A DNA stretch of 64,000 nt from Apostichopus japonicus (taxonomy: Eukaryota > Echinodermata > Holothuroidea > Aspidochirotida > Stichopodidae), in NCBI RefSeq assembly GCF_037975245.1, contig NC_092564.1, positions 10,208,484 through 10,272,483 of the forward strand, written 5' to 3'. Positions 47,690 through 61,249 of the stretch are shown here, in pieces. The position numbers and the translations under genes were made by a program. How positions within the stretch are numbered: position 1 is the stretch's first letter; each line of letters opens with the position of its first letter. A model generated the notes under the pieces. The model was not told the origin of the DNA, made no database searches, and was given only the letters and a program-made list of their open reading frames with translations.

Positions 47690-47932
47690 TGGATTTATTC
47701 TTGTGTGTGTTTGCGATTAAGATCATTATAAAGATTGTTAGGATCGCTTATTAACATTATTAATTTCAAGTAGAGTCAATTCGATTATTTCATCATTGTA
47801 AATGCTACTATTAACTTTTCATTTCTATTCTTAAGTTTTTCTTTCTTTTTTCTTTTTGGGGAGTCTCCTACTTTGTTAAGCCTTACAGGCTTTATAAGAG
47901 ACTTCCCGTCACACTGTAAATTGTGATGAAAC
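47690..47932 (+). other. LINE 3' untranslated region
   Basis: This non-coding stretch between the ORF2 stop and the tail is AT-rich, with a pyrimidine-rich run around 47816-47857 just before the stem-loop. In CR1/L2-type elements this region holds the RNA structure that the encoded reverse transcriptase recognises. Nothing else is recognised here. Confidence 0.75.
47858..47907 (+). promoter_or_regulatory. 3'UTR stem-loop of the LINE, probable reverse-transcriptase recognition hairpin
   Basis: GGGGAGTCTC (47858-47867) pairs with GAGACTTCCC (47898-47907) over 10 bp with one G-U. Inside it AAGCC (47878-47882) pairs with GGCTT (47888-47892) around a TTACA loop. It lies about 25 bp before the tail repeats, the usual place for the hairpin that docks the reverse transcriptase in this type of LINE. 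The role is inferred from position and structure. Confidence 0.65.
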
Positions 47933-47958
47933 AAATAAATATACAAAATAAATATACA
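47933..47958 (+). repeat. LINE 3' tail, two 13-bp units, with poly(A)-signal-like AATAAA
   Basis: AAATAAATATACA is present twice in tandem (47933-47945 and 47946-47958) and abuts the target-site duplication. Short tandem 3' tails in place of poly(A) are typical of CR1/L2/Rex1-type elements. Each unit contains AATAAA (47934-47939 and 47947-47952). The tail start AAATA matches the first bases of the target, which could help annealing at the nick. Confidence 0.8.
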
Positions 47959-47966
47959 AATACTTA
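47959..47966. repeat. Target-site duplication, right copy (AATACTTA)
   Basis: It follows directly on the A-rich LINE tail and runs into the normal satellite CAGCTCCCC. Part of the junction (AAATA) could also be read as tail, so the true duplication could be a base or two shorter. Confidence 0.85.
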
Positions 47967-48899
47967 CAGCTCCCCGTGTAGGCACTTGCTGTAAAAGATC
48001 GGCAAAAGACGTCATCACCCGGGGTTCGAACCACGGATGCAAAAGAGAGTCTCGATCATCAGCTCGCACAGTGCGCGGAGCCATCGCGCCACTGTATGGA
48101 CTGAGAGATTAGGTGGATTAACTAATACTTACAGCTCCCCGTGTAGGCACTTGCTGTAAAAGATCGGCAAAAGACGTCATCACCCGGGGTTCGAACCACG
48201 GATGCAAAAGAGAGTCTCGATCATCAGCTCGTACGGTGCGCCAAGCCATCGCGCCACTGTATGGACTGAGAGATTAGGTGGATTAACTAATACTTACAGC
48301 TCCCCGTGTAGGCACTTGCTGTAAAAGATCGGCAAAAGACGTCATCACCCGGGGTTCGAACCACGGATGCAAAAGAGAGTCTCGATCATCAGCTCGCACG
48401 GTGCGCCAAGCCATCGCGCCACTGTATGGACTGAGAGATTAGGTGGATTAACTAATACTTACAGCTCCCCGTGTAAGCACTTGCTGTAAAAGATCGGCAA
48501 AAGACGTCATCACCCGGGGTTCGAACCAAGGATGCAAAAGAGAGTCTCGATCATCAGCTCGTACGGTGCGCCAAGCCATCGCACCACTGTATGGACTGAG
48601 AGATTAGGTGGATTAACTAATACTTACAGCTCCCCGTGTAGGCACTTGCTGTAAAAGATCGGCAAAAGACGTCATCACCCGGGGTTCGAACCACGGATGC
48701 AAAAGAGAGTCTCGATCATCAGCTCGTACGGTTCGCCAAGCCATCGCGCCACTGTATGGACTGAGATATTAGGTGGATTAACTAATACTTACAGCTCCCC
48801 GTGTAGGCACTTGCTGTAAAAGATCGGCAAAAGACGTCATCACCCGGGGTTCGAACCACGGATGCAAAAGAGAGTCTCGATCATCAGCTCGCACAGTGA

Positions 48900-51800
48900 G
48901 CCAAGCCATCGCGCCACTGTATGGACTGAGATATTAGGTGGATTAACTAATACTTACAGCTCCCCGTGTAGGCACTTGCTGTAAAAGATCGGCAAAAGAC
49001 GTCATCACCCGGGGTTGGAACCACGGATGCAAAAGAGAGTCTCGATCATCAGCTCGTACAGTGAGCCAAGCCATCGCGCCACTGTATGGACTGAGATATT
49101 AGGTGGATTAACTAATACTTACAGCTCCCCGTGTAGGCACTTGCTGTAAAAGATCGGCAAAAGACGTCATCACCCGGGGTTCGAACCACGGATGCAAAAG
49201 AGAGTCTCGATCATCAGCTCGTACGGTTCGCCAAGCCATCGCGCCACTGTATGGACTGAGATATTAGGTGGATTAACTAATACTTACAGCTCCCCGTGTA
49301 GGCACTTGCTGTAAAAGATCGGCAAAAGACGTCATCACCCGGGGTTCGAACCACGGATGCAAAAGAGAGTCTCGATCATCAGCTCGTACAGTGAGCCAAG
49401 CCATCGCGCCACTGTATGGACTGAGATATCAGGTGGATTAACTAATACTTACAGCTCCCCGTGTAGGCACTTGCTGTAAAAGATCGGCAAAAGACGTCAT
49501 CACCCGGGGTTCGAACCACGGATGCAAAAGAGAGTCTCGATCATCAGCTCGTACAGTGCGCCAAGCCATCGCGCCACTGTATGGACTGAGATATTAGGTG
49601 GATTAACTAATACTTACAGCTCCCCGTGTAGGCACTTGCTGTAAAAGATCGGCAAAAGACGTCATCACCCGGGGTTCGAACCACGGATGCAAAAGAGAGT
49701 CTCGATCATCAGCTCGCACAGTGCGCGGAGCCATCGCGCCACTGTATGGACTGAGAGATTAGGTGGATTAACTAATACTTACAGCTCCCCGTGTAGGCAC
49801 TTGCTGTAAAAGATCGGCAAAAGACGTCATCACCCGGGGTTCGAACCAAGGATGCAAAAGAGAGTCTCGATCATCAGCTCGTACAGTGCGCGGAGCCATC
49901 GCGCCACTGTATGGACTGAGAGATTAGGTGGATTAACTAATACTTACAGCTCCCCGTGTAGGCACTTGCTGTAAAAGATCGGCAAAAGACGTCATCACCC
50001 GGGGTTCGAACCACGGATGCAAAAGAGAGTCTCGATCATCAGCTCGCACAGTGCGCGAAGCCATCGCGCCACTGTATGGACTGAGATATTAGGTGGATTA
50101 ACTAATACTTACAGCTCCCCGTGTAAGCACTTGCTGTAAAAGATCGGCAAAAGACGTCATCACCCGGGGTTCGAACCACGGATGCAAAAGAGAGTCTCGA
50201 TCATCAGCTCGTACAGTGCGCCAAGCCATCGCGCCACTGTATGGACTGAGATATTTGGTGGATTAACTAATACTTACAGCTCCCCGTGTAAGCACTTGCT
50301 GTAAAAGATCGGCAAAAGACGTCATCACCCGGGGTTCGAACCAAGGATGCAAAAGAGAGTCTCGATCATCAGCTCGTACAGTGCGCCAAGCCATCGCGCC
50401 ACTGTATGGACTGAGAGATTAGGTGGATTAACTAATACTTACAGCTCCCCGTGTAAGCACTTGCTGTAAAAGATCGGCAAAAGACGTCATCACCCGGAGT
50501 TCGAACCAAGGATGCAAAAGAGAGTCTCGATCATCAGCTCGTACAGTGCGCGGAGCCATCGCGCCACTGTATGGACTGAGAGATTAGGTGGATTAACTAA
50601 TACTTACAGCTCCCCGTGTAGGCACTTGCTGTAAAAGATCGGCAAAAGACGTCATCACCCGGGGTTCGAACCACGGATGCAAAAGAGAGTCTCGATCATC
50701 AGCTCGCACAGTGCGCGGAGCCATCGCGCCACTGTATGGACTGAGAGATTAGGTGGATTAACTAATATTTACAGCTCCCCGTGAAGGCACTTGCTGTAAA
50801 AGATCGGCAAAAGACGTCATCACCCGGGCTTCGAACCACGGATGCAAAAGAGAGTCTCGATCATCAGCTCGCACAGTGCGCCAAGCCATCGCGCCACTGT
50901 ATGGACTGAGATATTAGGTGGATTAACTAATACTTACAGCTCCCCGTGTAGGCACTTGCTGTAAAAGATCGGCAAAAGACGTCATCACCCGGGGTTCGAA
51001 CCACGGATGCAAAAGAGAGTCTCGATCATCAGCTCGCACAGTGCGCGGAGCCATCGCGCCACTGTATGGACTGAGATATTAGGTGGATTAACTAATACTT
51101 ACAGCTCCCCGTGTAGGCACTTGCTGTAAAAGATCGGCAAAAGACGTCATCACCCGGGGTTTCAACCACGGATGCAAAAGAGAGTCTCGATCATCAGCTC
51201 GTACAGTGCGCCGAGCCATCGCGCCACTGTATGGACTGAGAGATTAGGTGGATTAACTAATACTTACAGCTCCCCGTGTAGGCACTTGCTGTAAAAGATC
51301 GGCAAAAGACGTCATCACCCGGGGTTCGAACCACGGATGCAAAAGAGAGTCTCGATCATCAGCTCGTACAGTGCGCGGAGCCATCCCGCCACTGTATGGA
51401 CTGAGAGATTAGGTGGATTAACTAATACTTACAGCTCCCCGTGTAGGCACTTGCTGTAAAAGATCGGCAAAAGACGTCATCACCCGGGGTTCGAACCAAG
51501 GATGCAAAAGAGAGTCTCGATCATCAGCTCGTACAGTGCGCCAAGCCATCGCGCCACTGTATGGACTGAGATATTTGGTGGATTAACTAATACTTACAGC
51601 TCCCCGTGTAGGCACTTGCTGTAAAAGATCGTCAAAAGACGTCATCACCCGGGGTTCGAACCACGGATGCAAAAGAGAGTCTCGATCATCAGCTCGTACG
51701 GTGCGCCAAGCCATCGCGCCACTGTATGGACTGAGAGATTAGGTGGATTAACTAATACTTACAGCTCCCCGTGTAAGCACTTGCTGTAAAAGATCGGCAA

Positions 51801-54800
51801 AAGACGTCATCACCCGGGGTTCGAACCACGGATGCAAAAGAGAGTCTCGATCATCAGCTCGTACGGTTCGCCAAGCCATCGCGCCACTGTATGGACTGAG
51901 ATATTAGGTGGATTAACTAATACTTACAGCTCCCCGTGTAGGCACTTGCTGTAAAAGATCGGCAAAAGACGTCATCACCCGGGGTTCGAACAACGGATGC
52001 AAAAGAGAGTCTCGATCATCAGCTCGTACAGTGAGCCAAGCCATCGCGCCACTGTATGGACTGAGATATTAGGTGGATTAACTAATACTTACAGCTCCCC
52101 GTGTAGGCACTTGCTGTAAAAGATCGGCAAAAGACGTCATCACCCGGGGTTCGAACCACGGATGCAAAAGAGAGTCTCGATCATCAGCTCGCACAGTGCG
52201 CGGAGCCATCGCGCCACTGTATGGACTGAGAGATGAGGTGGATTAACTAATACTTACAGCTCCCCGTGTAGGCACTTGCTGTAAAAGATCGGCAAAAGAC
52301 GTCATCACCCGGGGTTCGAACCACGGATGCAAAAGAGAGTCTCGATCATCAGCTCGTACAGTGAGCCAAGCCATCGCGCCACTGTATGGACTGAGATATT
52401 AGGTGGATTAACTAATACTTACAGCTCCCCGTGTAGGCACTTGCTGTAAAAGATCGGCAAAAGACGTCATCACCCGGGGTTCGAACCACGGATGCAAAGG
52501 AGAGTCTCGATCATCAGCTCGCACGGTGCGCCAAGCCATCGCGCCACTGTATGGACTGAGAGATTAGGTGGATTAACTAATACTTACAGCTCCCCGTGTA
52601 GGCACTTGCTGTAAAAGATCGGCAAAAGACGTCATCACCCGGGGTTCGAACCAAGGATGCAAAAGAGAGTCTCGATCATCAGCTCGTACGGTGCGCCAAG
52701 CCATCGCACCACTGTATGGACTGAGAGATTAGGTGGATTAACTAATACTTACAGCTCCCCGTGTAGGCACTTGCTGTAAAAGATCGGCAAAAGACGTCAT
52801 CACCCGGGGTTCGAACCACGGATGCAAAAGAGAGTCTCGATCATCAGCTCGTACAGTGAGCCAAGCCATCGCGCCACTGTATGGACTGAGATATTAGGTG
52901 GATTAACTAATACTTACAGCTCCCCGTGTAGGCACTTGCTGTAAAAGATCGGCAAAAGACGTCATCACCCGGGGTTGGAACCACGGATGCAAAAGAGAGT
53001 CTCGATCATCAGCTCGTACAGTGAGCCAAGCCATCGCGCCACTGTATGGACTGAGATATTAGGTGGATTAACTAATACTTACAGCTCCCCGTGTAGGCAC
53101 TTGCTGTAAAAGATCGGCAAAAGACGTCATCACCCGGGGTTCGAACCACGGATGCAAAAGAGAGTCTCGATCATCAGCTCGTACGGTTCGCCAAGCCATC
53201 GCGCCACTGTATGGACTGAGATATTAGGTGGATTAACTAATACTTACAGCTCCCCGTGTAGGCACTTGCTGTAAAAGATCGGCAAAAGACGTCATCACCC
53301 GGGGTTCGAACCACGGATGCAAAAGAGAGTCTCGATCATCAGCTCGTACGGTGAGCCAAGCCATCGCGCCACTGTATGGACTGAGATATCAGGTGGATTA
53401 ACTAATACTTACAGCTCCCCGTGTAGGCACTTGCTGTAAAAGATCGGCAAAAGACGTCATCACCCGGGGTTCGAACCACGGATGCAAAAGAGAGTCTCGA
53501 TCATCAGCTCGTACAGTGCGCCAAGCCATCGCGCCACTGTATGGACTGAGATATTAGGTGGATTAACTAATACTTACAGCTCCCCGTGTAGGCACTTGCT
53601 GTAAAAGATCGGCAAAAGACGTCATCACCCGGGGTTCGAACCACGGATGCAAAAGAGAGTCTCGATCATCAGCTCGCACAGTGCGCGGAGCCATCGCGCC
53701 ACTGTATGGACTGAGAGATTAGGTGGATTAACTAATACTTACAGCTCCCCGTGTAGGCACTTGCTGTAAAAGATCGGCAAAAGACGTCATCACCCGGGGT
53801 TCGAACCAAGGATGCAAAAGAGAGTCTCGATCATCAGCTCGTACAGTGCGCGGAGCCATCGCGCCACTGTATGGACTGAGAGATTAGGTGGATTAACTAA
53901 TACTTACAGCTCCCCGTGTAGGCACTTGCTGTAAAAGATCGGCAAAAGACGTCATCACCCGGGGTTCGAACCACGGATGCAAAAGAGAGTCTCGATTATC
54001 AGCTCGCACAGTGCGCGAAGCCATCGCGCCACTGTATGGACTGAGATATTAGGTGGATTAACTAATACTTACAGCTCCCCGGGTAAGCACTTGCTGTAAA
54101 AGATCGGCAAAAGACGTCATCACCCGGGGTTCGAACCACGGATGCAAAAGAGAGTCTCGATCATCAGCTCGTACAGTGCGCCAAGCCATCGCGCCACTGT
54201 ATGGACTGAGATATTTGGTGGATTAACTAATACTTACAGCTCCCCGTGTAAGCACTTGCTGTAAAAGATCGGCAAAAGACGTCATCACCCGGGGTTCGAA
54301 CCAAGGATGCAAAAGAGAGTCTCGATCATCAGCTCGTACAGTGCGCCAAGCCATCGCGCCACTGTATGGACTGAGAGATTAGGTGGATTAACTAATACTT
54401 ACAGCTCCCCGTGTAAGCACTTGCTGTAAAAGATCGGCAAAAGACGTCATCACCCGGGGTTCGAACCAAGGATGCAAAAGAGAGTCTCGATCATCAGCTC
54501 GTACAGTGCGCGGAGCCATCGCGCCACTGTATGGACTGAGAGATTAGGTGGATTAACTAATACTTACAGCTCCCCGTGTAGGCACTTGCTGTAAAAGATC
54601 GGCAAAAGACGTCATCACCCGGGGTTTCAACCACGGATGCAAAAGAGAGTCTCGATCATCAGCTCGTACAGTGCGCCGAGCCATCGCGCCACTGTATGGA
54701 CTGAGAGATTAGGTGGATTAACTAATACTTACAGCTCCCCGTGTAGGCACTTGCTGTAAAAGATCGGCAAAAGACGTCATCACCCGGGGTTCGAACCACG

Positions 54801-56000
54801 GATGCAAAAGAGAGTCTCGATCATCAGCTCGTACAGTGCGCGGAGCCATCCCGCCACTGTATGGACTGAGAGATTAGGTGGATTAACTAATACTTACAGC
54901 TCCCCGTGTAGGCACTTGCTGTAAAAGATCGGCAAAAGACGTCATCACCCGGGCTTCGAACCACGGATGCAAAAGATAGTCTCGATTATCAGCTCGCACA
55001 GTGCGCGAAGCCATCGCGCCACTGTATGGACTGAGAGATTAGGTGGATTAACTAATACTTACAGCTCCCCGTGTAAGCACTTGCTGTAAAAGATCGGCAA
55101 AAGACGTCATCACCCGGGGTTCGAACCAAGGATGCAAAAGAGAGTCTCGATCATCAGCTCGTACAGTGCGCCAAGCCATCGCGCCACTGTATGGACTGAG
55201 ATATTTGGTGGATTAACTAATACTTACAGCTCCCCGTGTAGGCACTTGCTGTAAAAGATCGGCAAAAGACGTCATCACCCGGGGTTCGAACCACGGATGC
55301 AAAAGAGAGTCTCGATCATCAGCTCGTACGGTGCGCCAAGCCATCGCGCCACTGTATGGACTGAGAGATTAGGTGGATTAACTAATACTTACAGCTCCCC
55401 GTGTAAGCACTTGCTGTAAAAGATCGGCAAAAGACGTCATCACCCGGGGTTCGAACCACGGATGCAAAAGAGAGTCTCGATCATCAGCTCGTACGGTTCG
55501 CCAAGCCATCGCGCCACTGTATGGACTGAGATATTAGGTGGATTAACTAATACTTACAGCTCCCCGTGTAGGCACTTGCTGTAAAAGATCGGCAAAAGAC
55601 GTCATCACCCGGGGTTCGAACAACGGATGCAAAAGAGAGTCTCGATCATCAGCTCGTACAGTGAGCCAAGCCATCGCGCCACTGTATGGACTGAGATATT
55701 AGGTGGATTAACTAATACTTACAGCTCCCCGTGTAGGCACTTGCTGTAAAAGATCGGCAAAAGACGTCATCACCCGGGGTTCGAACCACGGATGCAAAAG
55801 AGAGTCTCGATCATCAGCTCGCACAGTGCGCGGAGCCATCGCGCCACTGTATGGACTGAGAGATGAGGTGGATTAACTAATACTTACAGCTCCCCGTGTA
55901 GGCACTTGCTGTAAAAGATCGGCAAAAGACGTCATCACCCGGGGTTCGAACCACGGATGCAAAAGAGAGTCTCGATCATCAGCTCGTACAGTGAGCCAAG
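48900..56000. repeat. Right-arm higher-order duplication, offsets 3960, 3465 and 3630 bp
   Basis: Private variants pair up across this region. GGGGTTGGAA at 49011 and 52971 is 3960 bp apart (24 monomers). GGTTTCAACC (51161 and 54626 region) and CCATCCCGCC (51381 and 54846) are 3465 bp apart (21 monomers). AGATGAGGTG (52231 and 55861) and GAACAACGG (51988 and 55618) are 3630 bp apart (22 monomers). The stepwise change of offset shows loss of three monomers and gain of one within the second copy after the original duplication. Confidence 0.85.
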
Positions 56001-59000
56001 CCATCGCGCCACTGTATGGACTGAGATATTAGGTGGATTAACTAATACTTACAGCTCCCCGTGTAGGCACTTGCTGTAAAAGATCGGCAAAAGACGTCAT
56101 CACCCGGGGTTCGAACCACGGATGCAAAAGAGAGTCTCGATCATCAGCTCGCACAGTGCGAGGAGCCATCGCGCCACTGTATGGACTGAGAGATTAGGTG
56201 GATTAACTAATACTTACAGCTCCCCGTGTAGGCACTTGCTGTAAAAGATCGGCAAAAGACGTCATCACCCGGGGTTCGAACCACGGATGCAAAAGAGAGT
56301 CTCGATCATCAGCTCGTACGGTGCGCCAATCCATCGCGCCACTGTATGGACTGAGAGATTAGGTGGATTAACTAATACTTACAGCTCCCCGTGTAGGCAC
56401 TTGCTGTAAAAGATCGGCAAAAGACGTCATCACCCGGGGTTCGAACCACGGATGCAAAAGAGAGTCTCGATCATCAGCTCGTACGGTTCGCCAAGCCATC
56501 GCGCCACTGTATGGACTGAGATATTAGGTGGATTAACTAATACTTACAGCTTCCCGTGTAGGCACTTGCTGTAAAAGATCGGCAAAAGACGTCATCACCC
56601 GGGGTTCGAACCACGGATGCAAAAGAGAGTCTCGATCATCAGCTCGCACGGTGCGCCAAGCCATCGCGCCACTGTATGGACTGAGAGATTAGGTGGATTA
56701 ACTAATACTTACAGCTCCCCGTGTAAGCACTTGCCGTAAAAGATCGGCAAAAGACGTCATCACCCGGGGTTCGAACCAAGGATGCAAAAGAGAGTCTCGA
56801 TCATCAGCTCGTACGGTGCGCCAAGCCATCGCACCACTGTATGGACTGAGAGATTAGGTGGATTAACTAATACTTACAGCTCCCCGTGTAGGCACTTGCT
56901 GTAAAAGATCGGCAAAAGACGTCATCACCCGGGGTTCGAACCACGGATGCAAAAGAGAGTCTCGATCATCAGCTCGTACGGTTCGCCAAGCCATCGCGCC
57001 ACTGTATGGACTGAGATATTAGGTGGATTAACTAATACTTACAGCTCCCCGTGAAGGCACTTGCTGTAAAAGATCGGCAAAAGACGTCATCACCCGGGGT
57101 TCGAACCACGGATGCAAAAGAGAGTCTCGATCATCAGCTCGCACAGTGCGCCAAGCCATCGCGCCACTGTATGGACTGAGAGATTAGGTGGATTAACTAA
57201 TACTTACAGCTCCCCGTGTAGGCACTTGCTGTAAAAGATCGGCAAAAGACGTCATCACCCGGGGTTCGAACCAAGGATGCAAAAGAGAGTCTCGATCATC
57301 AGCTCGTACAGTGCGCGGAGCCATCGCGCCACTGTATGGACTGAGAGATTAGGTGGATTAACTAATACTTACAGCTCCCCGTGTAGGCACTTGCTGTAAA
57401 AGATCGGCAAAAGACGTCATCACCCGGGGTTCGAACCACGGATGCAAAAGAGAGTCTCGATTATCAGCTCGCACAGTGCGCGAAGCCATCGCGCCACTGT
57501 ATGGACTGAGATATTAGGTGGATTAACTAATACTTACAGCTCCCCGTGTAAGCACTTGCTGTAAAAGATCGGCAAAAGACGTCATCACCCGGGGTTCGAA
57601 CCACGGATGCAAAAGAGAGTCTCGATCATCAGCTCGTACAGTGCGCCAAGCCATCGCGCCACTGTATGGACTGAGATATTTGGTGGATTAACTAATACTT
57701 ACAGCTCCCCGTGTAAGCACTTGCTGTAAAAGATCGGCAAAAGACGTCATCACCCGGGGTTCGAACCAAGGATGCAAAAGAGAGTCTCGATCATCAGCTC
57801 GTACAGTGCGCCAAGCCATCGCGCCACTGTATGGACTGAGATATTAGGTGGATTAACTAATACTTACAGCTCCCCGTGTAAGCACTTGCTGTAAAAGATC
57901 GGCAAAAGACGTCATCACCCGGGGTTCGAACCAAGGATGCAAAAGAGAGTCTCGATCATCAGCTCGTACAGTGCGCGGAGCCATCGCGCCACTGTATGGA
58001 CTGAGAGATTAGGTGGATTAACTAATACTTACAGCTCCCCGTGTAGGCACTTGCTGTAAAAGATCGGCAAAAGACGTCATCACCCAGGGTTCGAACCAAG
58101 GATGCAAAAGAGAGTCTCGATCATCAGCTCGTACAGTGCGCGGAGCCATCGCGCCACTGTATGGACTGAGAGATTAGGTGGATTAACTAATACTTACAGC
58201 TCCCCGTGTAGGCACTTGCTGTAAAAGATCGGCAAAAGACGTCATCACCCGGGGTTCGAACCACGGATGCAAAAGCGAGTCTCGATCATCAGCTCGCACA
58301 GTGCGCGGAGCCATCGCGCCACTGTATGGACTGAGAGATTAGGTGGATTAACTAATACTTACAGCTCCCCGTGTAGGCACTTGCTGTAAAAGATCGGCAA
58401 AAGACGTCATCACCCGGGGTTCGAACCACGGATGCAAAAGAGAGTCTCGATCATCAGCTCGTACGGTGCGCCAAGCCATCGCGCCACTGTATGGACTGAG
58501 AGATTTGGTGGATTAACTAATACTTACAGCTCCCCGTGTAGGCACTTGCTGTAAAAGATCGGCAAAAGACGTCATCACCCGGGGTTCGAACCACGGATGC
58601 AAAAGAGAGTCTCGATCATCAGCTCGCACAGTGCGCGGAGCCATCGCGCCACTGTATGGACTGAGAGATTAGGTGGATTAACTAATATTTACAGCTCCCC
58701 GTGAAGGCACTTGCTGTAAAAGATCGGCAAAAGACGTCATCACCCGGGCTTCGAACCACGGATGCAAAAGAGAGTCTCGATCATCAGCTCGCACAGTGCG
58801 CCCAGCTATCGCGCCACTGTATGGACTGAGATATTAGGTGGATTAACTAATACTTACAGCTCCCCGTGTAGGCACTTGCTGTAAAAGATCGGCAAAAGAC
58901 GTCATCACCCGGGGTTCGAACCACGGATGCAAAAGAGAGTCTCGATCATCAGCTCGCACAGTGCGCGGAGCCATCGCGCCACTGTATGGACTGAGATATT

Positions 59001-61249
59001 AGGTGGATTAACTAATACTTACAGCTCCCCGTGTAGGCACTTGCTGTAAAAGATCGGCAAAAGACGTCATCACCCGGGGTTTCAACCACGGATGCAAAAG
59101 AGAGTCTCGATCATCAGCTCGTACAGTGCGCCGAGCCATCGCGCCACTGTATGGACTGAGAGATTAGGTGGATTAACTAATACTTACAGCTCCCCGTGTA
59201 GGCACTTGCTGTAAAAGATCGGCAAAAGACGTCATCACCCGGGGTTCGAACCACGGATGCAAAAGAGAGTCTCGATCATCAGCTCGCACAGTGCGCGGAG
59301 CCATCGCGCCACTGTATGGACTGAGAGATTAGGTGTATTAACTAATACTTACAGCTCCCCGTGTAGGCACTTGCTGTAAAAGATCGGCAAAAGACGTCAT
59401 CACCCGGGGTTCGAACCACGGATGCAAAAGAGAGTCTCGATTATCAGCTCGCACAGTGCGCGAAGCCATCGCGCCACTGTATGGACTGAGAGATTAGGTG
59501 GATTAACTAATACTTACAGCTCCCCGTGTAAGCACTTGCTGTAAAAGATCGGCAAAAGACGTCATCACCCGGGGTTCGAACCACGGATGCAAAAGAGAGT
59601 CTCGATCATCAGCTCGTACAGTGCGCCAAGCCATCGCGCCACTGTATGGACTGAGATATTTGGTGGATTAACTAATACTTACAGCTCCCCGTGTAAGCAC
59701 TTGCTGTAAAAGATCGGCAAAAGACGTCATCACCCGGGGTTCGAACCACGGATGCAAAAGAGAGTCTCGATCATCAGCTCGTACACTGCGCGGAGCCATC
59801 GCGCCACTGTATGGACTGAGAGATTAGGTGGATTAACTAATATTTTCAGCTCCCCGTGTAGGCACTTGCTGTAAAAGATCGGCAAAAGACGTCATCACCC
59901 GGGCTTCGAACCACGGATGCAAAAGAGAGTCTCGATCATCAGCTCGCACAGTGCGCCCAGCCATCGCGCCACTGTATGGACTGAGATATTAGGTGGATTA
60001 ACTAATACTTACAGCTCCCCGTGTAGGCACTTGCTGTAAAAGTTCGGCAAAAGACGTCATCACCCGGGGTTCGAACCACGGATGCAAAAGAGAGTCTCGA
60101 TCATCAGCTCGCACAGTGCGCGGAGCCATCGCGCCACTGTATGGACTGAAATATTAGGTGGATTAACTAATACTTACAGCTCCCCGTGTAGGCACTTGCT
60201 GTAAAAGATCGGCAAAAGACGTCATCACCCGGGGTTCGAACCACGGATGCAAAAGAGAGTCTCGATCATCAGCTCGCACAGTGCGCGGAGCCATCGCGCC
60301 ACTGTATGGACTGAGATATTAGGTGGATTAACTAATACTTACAGCTCCCCGTGTAGGCACTTGCTGTAAAAGATCGGCAAAAGACGTCATCACCCGGGGT
60401 TGGAACCACGGATGCAAAAGAGAGTCTCGATCATCAGCTCGTACAGTGCGCCGAGCCATCGCGCCACTATATGGACTGAGATATTAGGTGGATTAACTAA
60501 TACTTACAGCTCCCCGTGTAGGCACTTGCTGTAAAAGATCGGCAAAAGATGTCATCACCCGGGGTTTGAACCACGGATGCAAAAGAGAGTCTCGATCATC
60601 AGCTCGTACAGTGCGCCGAGCCATCGCGCCACTATATGGACTGAGATATTAGGTGGATTAACTAATACTTACAGCTCCCCGTGTAGGCACTTGCTGTAAA
60701 AGATCGGCAAAAGACGTCATCACCCGGGGTTCGAACCACGGATGCAAAAGAGAGTCTCGATCATCAGCTCGTACAGTGCGCGGAGCCATCGCGCCACTGT
60801 ATGGACTGAGAGATTAGGTGGATTAACTAATACTTACAGCTCCCCGTGTAGGCACTTGCTGTAAAAGATCGGCAAAAGACGTCATCACCCGGGGTTCGAA
60901 CCACGGATGCAAAAGAGAGTCTCGATCATCAGCTCGCACAGTGCGCGGAGCCATCGCGCCACTGTATGGATTGAGATATTAGGTGGATTAACTAATACTT
61001 ACAGCTCCCCGTGTAGGCACTTGCTGTAAAAGATCGGCAAAAGACGTCATCACCCGGGGTTCGAACCACGGATGCAAAAGAGAGTCTCGATCATCAGCTC
61101 GCACAGTGCGCGGAGCCATCGCGCCACTGTATGGGCTGAGATATTAGGTGGATTAACTAATACTTACAGCTTCCCTTGTAGGCACTTGCTGTAAAAGATC
61201 GGCAAAAGACGTCATCACCCGGGGTTTGAACCACGGATGCAAAAGAGAG

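Larger units (their letters stand above)
44095..47958 (+). mobile_element. 5'-truncated non-LTR retrotransposon (CR1/L2/Rex1-like, Jockey superfamily)
   Basis: This 3864-bp insertion interrupts a satellite monomer. It carries the C-terminal part of ORF1 with zinc knuckles, a complete ORF2 with APE-type endonuclease and reverse transcriptase, a 3'UTR with a stem-loop, and a short tail of 13-bp units instead of a plain poly(A). There are no LTRs, integrase or RNase H. It is visibly more AT-rich than the satellite. The 8-bp AATACTTA lies on both sides, and removing the insert plus one copy restores the array phase exactly: the GAACAACGG markers at 43991 and 51988 are then 25 x 165 bp apart. The group is assigned from reverse-transcriptase wording (FLDLSKAFDTIDH, GVPQGSILGP, FADDT) and the tail type, so the clade is provisional. 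Confidence 0.93.

Noticed and set aside
47785-48084. 99-codon minus-strand ORF across the right LINE junction
   Set aside because: It fuses the antisense of one satellite monomer with the antisense LINE 3'UTR. A junction created by insertion cannot be a conserved gene, and the C-terminal part is low-complexity Lys-rich antisense of a pyrimidine run.
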